Below are positions 6,651 through 8,124 of a stretch of 8,124 nt of DNA, in pieces. A program made the position numbers and the translations under genes. Source of the DNA: Chloroflexota bacterium. Lineage in GTDB: Bacteria > Chloroflexota > Dehalococcoidia > UBA1151 > UBA1328. The notes under the pieces are model-generated. The model was not told the origin of the DNA, did not search any database, and saw only the letters and a list, made by a program, of their open reading frames with translations. Each line of letters opens with the position of its first letter. Position 1 is the first letter of the stretch. The stretch covers positions 1 through 8,124 of the forward strand of contig NYZY01000047.1 in the NCBI GenBank assembly GCA_002687335.1. Reading direction: 5' to 3'.

Positions 6651-7417
6651 TATGATCCACCGGTACGCAAAAGGTTACCGTACCTACCCAGCAGATTGTT
6701 TAATCCAACCTTAGCGACATCAAGCACCGCGACAATGCCTTTAGCCAGCGTCATCTTAGAGCCTTCTCCGTAATACCAGTCGATTGGCACCTCACCGACA
6801 CCAAACCCTGCTTTCTTGGCCATTACCAGCAACTCAACGTCAAATGCCCATCCATCAAGAGATTGATGTGGAAACAATTTCGTTGCAGATTCTGCTGAAA
6901 ACAACTTAAAGCCGCACTGGGTATCTTCAATTCCTCGTAATGCGAGGATTTTCACCGCATAGTTGAATAACCGCCCTTTTACATGACGACTCTTCGGTTC
7001 GTTAAATCTACGAGATCCCGAAGCCTCTCGAGAGGCTATAGCAACGTCATATTCAGGATGCCCGTCAACTCCAACAAAAAACCTCGCTAGATTATCTATG
7101 GGCATGGAAAGGTCAGCATCGCACAAAAATCTCCACTCCCCTCGAGCCTCATCCATACCTCTCCTAACCGCTGAACCCTTACCACCGTGCGGGAGGTCAA
7201 TAAGTTTGATCCGACCATCAGATTCACTCAATTTAACGACTATCGAAGCTGTGGAATCACTTGATCCATCATTGACCACCAGAATCTCCCAATTACGCGA
7301 TGAATTTGAATCAGGTAACCATTCAGAAAGGTAATCAACTATAGATTTAACGGTCGAGGCGATCCGAACCTCTTCGTTGAAGGCTGGAATTACGACGCTT
7401 AGGTACGTTTGGGTCAA
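6650..7417 (-). CDS. Polyprenyl-phosphate glucosyltransferase-like glycosyltransferase (GT2, ALG5-like)
   Basis: Likely moves a sugar, probably glucose from UDP-glucose, to a polyprenyl phosphate. 255 aa. Visible: SVVIPAFNEEVRI (7-19), VVNDGSSDST (47-56), HGGKGSAVRRGM (77-88), the metal-binding CDADLSMPID (99-108) and ASREASGSRR (128-137). They continue with EDTQCGFKLFS (164-174), GWAFDVELL (189-197) and the late EGSKM (218-222). The RGM-DADLS-DTQCGFKLF-AFDVELL series is typical of the ALG5/dolichyl-phosphate beta-glucosyltransferase group. No membrane helix is obvious. The start is TTG at 7417; an in-frame stop just upstream and the lack of ATG or GTG leave no better choice, and no Shine-Dalgarno is visible. 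It is the first gene of a three-gene unit with the CoA-binding and DPM1-like genes. Donor sugar is inferred only. Confidence 0.9.
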   Translation of the reverse strand: MTQTYLSVVIPAFNEEVRIASTVKSIVDYLSEWLPDSNSSRNWEILVVNDGSSDSTASIVVKLSESDGRIKLIDLPHGGKGSAVRRGMDEARGEWRFLCDADLSMPIDNLARFFVGVDGHPEYDVAIASREASGSRRFNEPKSRHVKGRLFNYAVKILALRGIEDTQCGFKLFSAESATKLFPHQSLDGWAFDVELLVMAKKAGFGVGEVPIDWYYGEGSKMTLAKGIVAVLDVAKVGLNNLLGRYGNLLRTGGS

Positions 7418-7454
7418 ATTACAAATTCAAGACTATGGAGAATACACAGGATTT

Positions 7455-7484
7455 TATATAAACGAATTTATTGTGACTTTTCAA
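7455..7484 (-). promoter_or_regulatory. Possible sigma-70-type promoter for the glycosyltransferase unit
   Basis: Reading leftward, TTGAAA (7484-7479) and TATATA (7460-7455) are separated by 18 bases, about 37 bases before the TTG at 7417. The -35 box lies inside the 3' end of the aspartate kinase gene and the -10 box in the short gap. It is plausible because the gap is AT-rich and the downstream gene has its own leader. Chance occurrence in AT-rich DNA is a real alternative. Confidence 0.35.
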
Positions 7485-7950
7485 GTTCAAAAGCATCATG
7501 AAGCGACTGCACCGCTTTCTGGACCTGTTCTCGATCAATAATCGTCGTGATACGTATCTCAGAAGTCGTGATCATGTCTATATTCACCTTAGCTTCGGAA
7601 AGTGTAGAGAACATTCTCGCCGCGTACCCAGGAGCATTCTCCATACCGGTGCCAACTATGCTCACCTTTGCCAAATCAGATCCGGTGATGACCTCGGCGT
7701 ACTCGATAACCGACTGATCCTCAATTAACTGTGCAGCTTTAACCACACTCGCCTGGCCAACGGTGAACGTGAAATCCGTAGTTCCATCAGAACTGGTATT
7801 TTGAACGATAACATCAACGCTAACGCCCTCATCTGCCAACGGCTTTAAAAGACCTGCTGCAACTCCTGGTCGGTCAACCACACCTCTAACGGTAATCTTG
7901 GCTACATTTGAATCTACAGCGATACCTGTAACTGCCTTACGAACCTCCAT
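7468..7950 (-). CDS. Candidate in-frame aspartate kinase beta subunit (ACT domains only)
   Basis: An internal ATG at 7950 in the same frame would give a 160-aa product. It begins MEVRKAVTGIAVDSNVAKI and holds both ACT domains but no kinase core. A strong Shine-Dalgarno precedes it. In Corynebacterium glutamicum and Bacillus subtilis the lysC gene yields a separate regulatory beta subunit from an internal start. The recalled C. glutamicum beta N-terminus (MEEAVLTGVATD...) falls at the same place. This is an overlapping product of the same gene, not a second locus. Production in this organism is inferred. Confidence 0.5.
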   Translation of the reverse strand: MEVRKAVTGIAVDSNVAKITVRGVVDRPGVAAGLLKPLADEGVSVDVIVQNTSSDGTTDFTFTVGQASVVKAAQLIEDQSVIEYAEVITGSDLAKVSIVGTGMENAPGYAARMFSTLSEAKVNIDMITTSEIRITTIIDREQVQKAVQSLHDAFELEKSQ

Positions 7951-8124
7951 CGTTTGCTCACCTCCATGGATAAGAGTTCCTGGTTCACTCGAAAACGACG
8001 ATGCAACATAAACGGGCATATCGTAAACCGCACCGAGTTCAATAGAACGCGGGTTCATTTTTGCCCCGAGAACAGCCATTTCCAGCATCTCATCGAAGCC
8101 AATTTCAGATAACTTGCGCGCTTT
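7468..8124 (-). CDS. Aspartate kinase, C-terminal part with two ACT domains (cut by window edge)
   Basis: First step of the lysine/threonine/methionine (and diaminopimelate) pathway: phosphorylates aspartate. The frame stays open to the right edge, giving the last 218 residues; the kinase core lies outside. Seen: FDEMLEMAVLGAKMNPRSIE (10-29) and SSFSSEPGTLI (42-52), the end of the catalytic domain. ACT domain 1 (about 65-135) contains KITVRGVVDRPG and VQNTSSDGTTDFTFTV. ACT domain 2 (about 140-215) contains KVSIVGTGMENAPG and MITTSEIRITTIID. The tandem ACT layout and the QN-x-SS-x-DGTTD and TSEIRI motifs match the feedback-controlled, alpha2beta2-type kinases, so lysine and/or threonine inhibition is expected. 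The gene could be called ask or lysC; I leave the symbol open. It ends 50 bases before the glycosyltransferase start. Confidence 0.95.
   Translation of the reverse strand, partial: KARKLSEIGFDEMLEMAVLGAKMNPRSIELGAVYDMPVYVASSFSSEPGTLIHGGEQTMEVRKAVTGIAVDSNVAKITVRGVVDRPGVAAGLLKPLADEGVSVDVIVQNTSSDGTTDFTFTVGQASVVKAAQLIEDQSVIEYAEVITGSDLAKVSIVGTGMENAPGYAARMFSTLSEAKVNIDMITTSEIRITTIIDREQVQKAVQSLHDAFELEKSQ
7948..7965 (-). promoter_or_regulatory. Internal ribosome binding site and start within aspartate kinase
   Basis: On the minus strand GGAGGTGA (7965-7958) is an uninterrupted 8-base match to the anti-Shine-Dalgarno. ATG at 7950-7948 follows nine bases after its GGAGGT core. The motif is read in frame as His-Gly-Gly-Glu. 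It is the strongest Shine-Dalgarno seen in the window, stronger than those of most true gene starts here. Confidence 0.55.

Noticed and set aside
1..8124. Defence island, CRISPR, insertion sequence, toxin-antitoxin or prophage content
   Set aside because: No direct-repeat arrays, terminal inverted repeats, transposase or phage motifs are present. The sirtuin lacks the fused effector domains seen in SIR2 defence proteins, and RecF is the normal housekeeping form.

Overview
The window is bacterial chromosome with densely packed genes on both strands and ordinary housekeeping content. Base composition is moderately AT-leaning by eye. It shows no mobile element, phage gene, CRISPR array, rRNA or tRNA. 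The gene set (RecF, sirtuin, class III aminotransferase, a TPR protein with an uncharacterised C-terminal domain, polyprenol-phosphate glycosyltransferases, aspartate kinase with tandem ACT domains) would fit an uncultured Chloroflexota/Dehalococcoidia-type bacterium such as the marine SAR202 group. That placement is an impression from protein style, not a tested one.

Layout. Positions 1-750 (minus) hold apt, followed two bases later by the start of a HAD-family hydrolase cut by the window edge. Positions 751-1041 are a divergent intergenic region carrying the control signals for apt (leftward) and recF (rightward). Positions 1042-4445 (plus) hold recF, a sirtuin overlapping its 3' end by 14 bases, and a class III aminotransferase; they probably form one transcription unit. 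Positions 4457-5260 (minus) hold a TPR protein convergent with the aminotransferase, only 11 bases apart. Positions 5261-5481 are non-coding. Positions 5482-7417 (minus) are a tight three-gene unit: an ALG5-like glucosyltransferase, a small CoA-binding-fold protein, then a DPM1-like mannosyltransferase. The junctions are a 1-base overlap and a 2-base gap. Positions 7468-8124 (minus) are the C-terminal half of aspartate kinase.

How they may work together. The two glycosyltransferases look like makers of lipid-linked sugar donors (polyprenyl-phosphate glucose and mannose) for glycan or glycolipid assembly at the membrane. Apt and the HAD protein could share nucleotide salvage or turnover. RecF (gap repair) is translationally linked to an NAD-dependent deacylase, but any functional link is speculation.

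The most notable signals concern translation starts. recF has no ATG, GTG or TTG at the expected N-terminus; the homology-supported start is an ATC behind a good Shine-Dalgarno. Aspartate kinase carries a strong internal Shine-Dalgarno and ATG exactly where a free ACT-domain beta subunit would begin. Four other genes appear to use TTG. I found no convincing undescribed multi-gene system.
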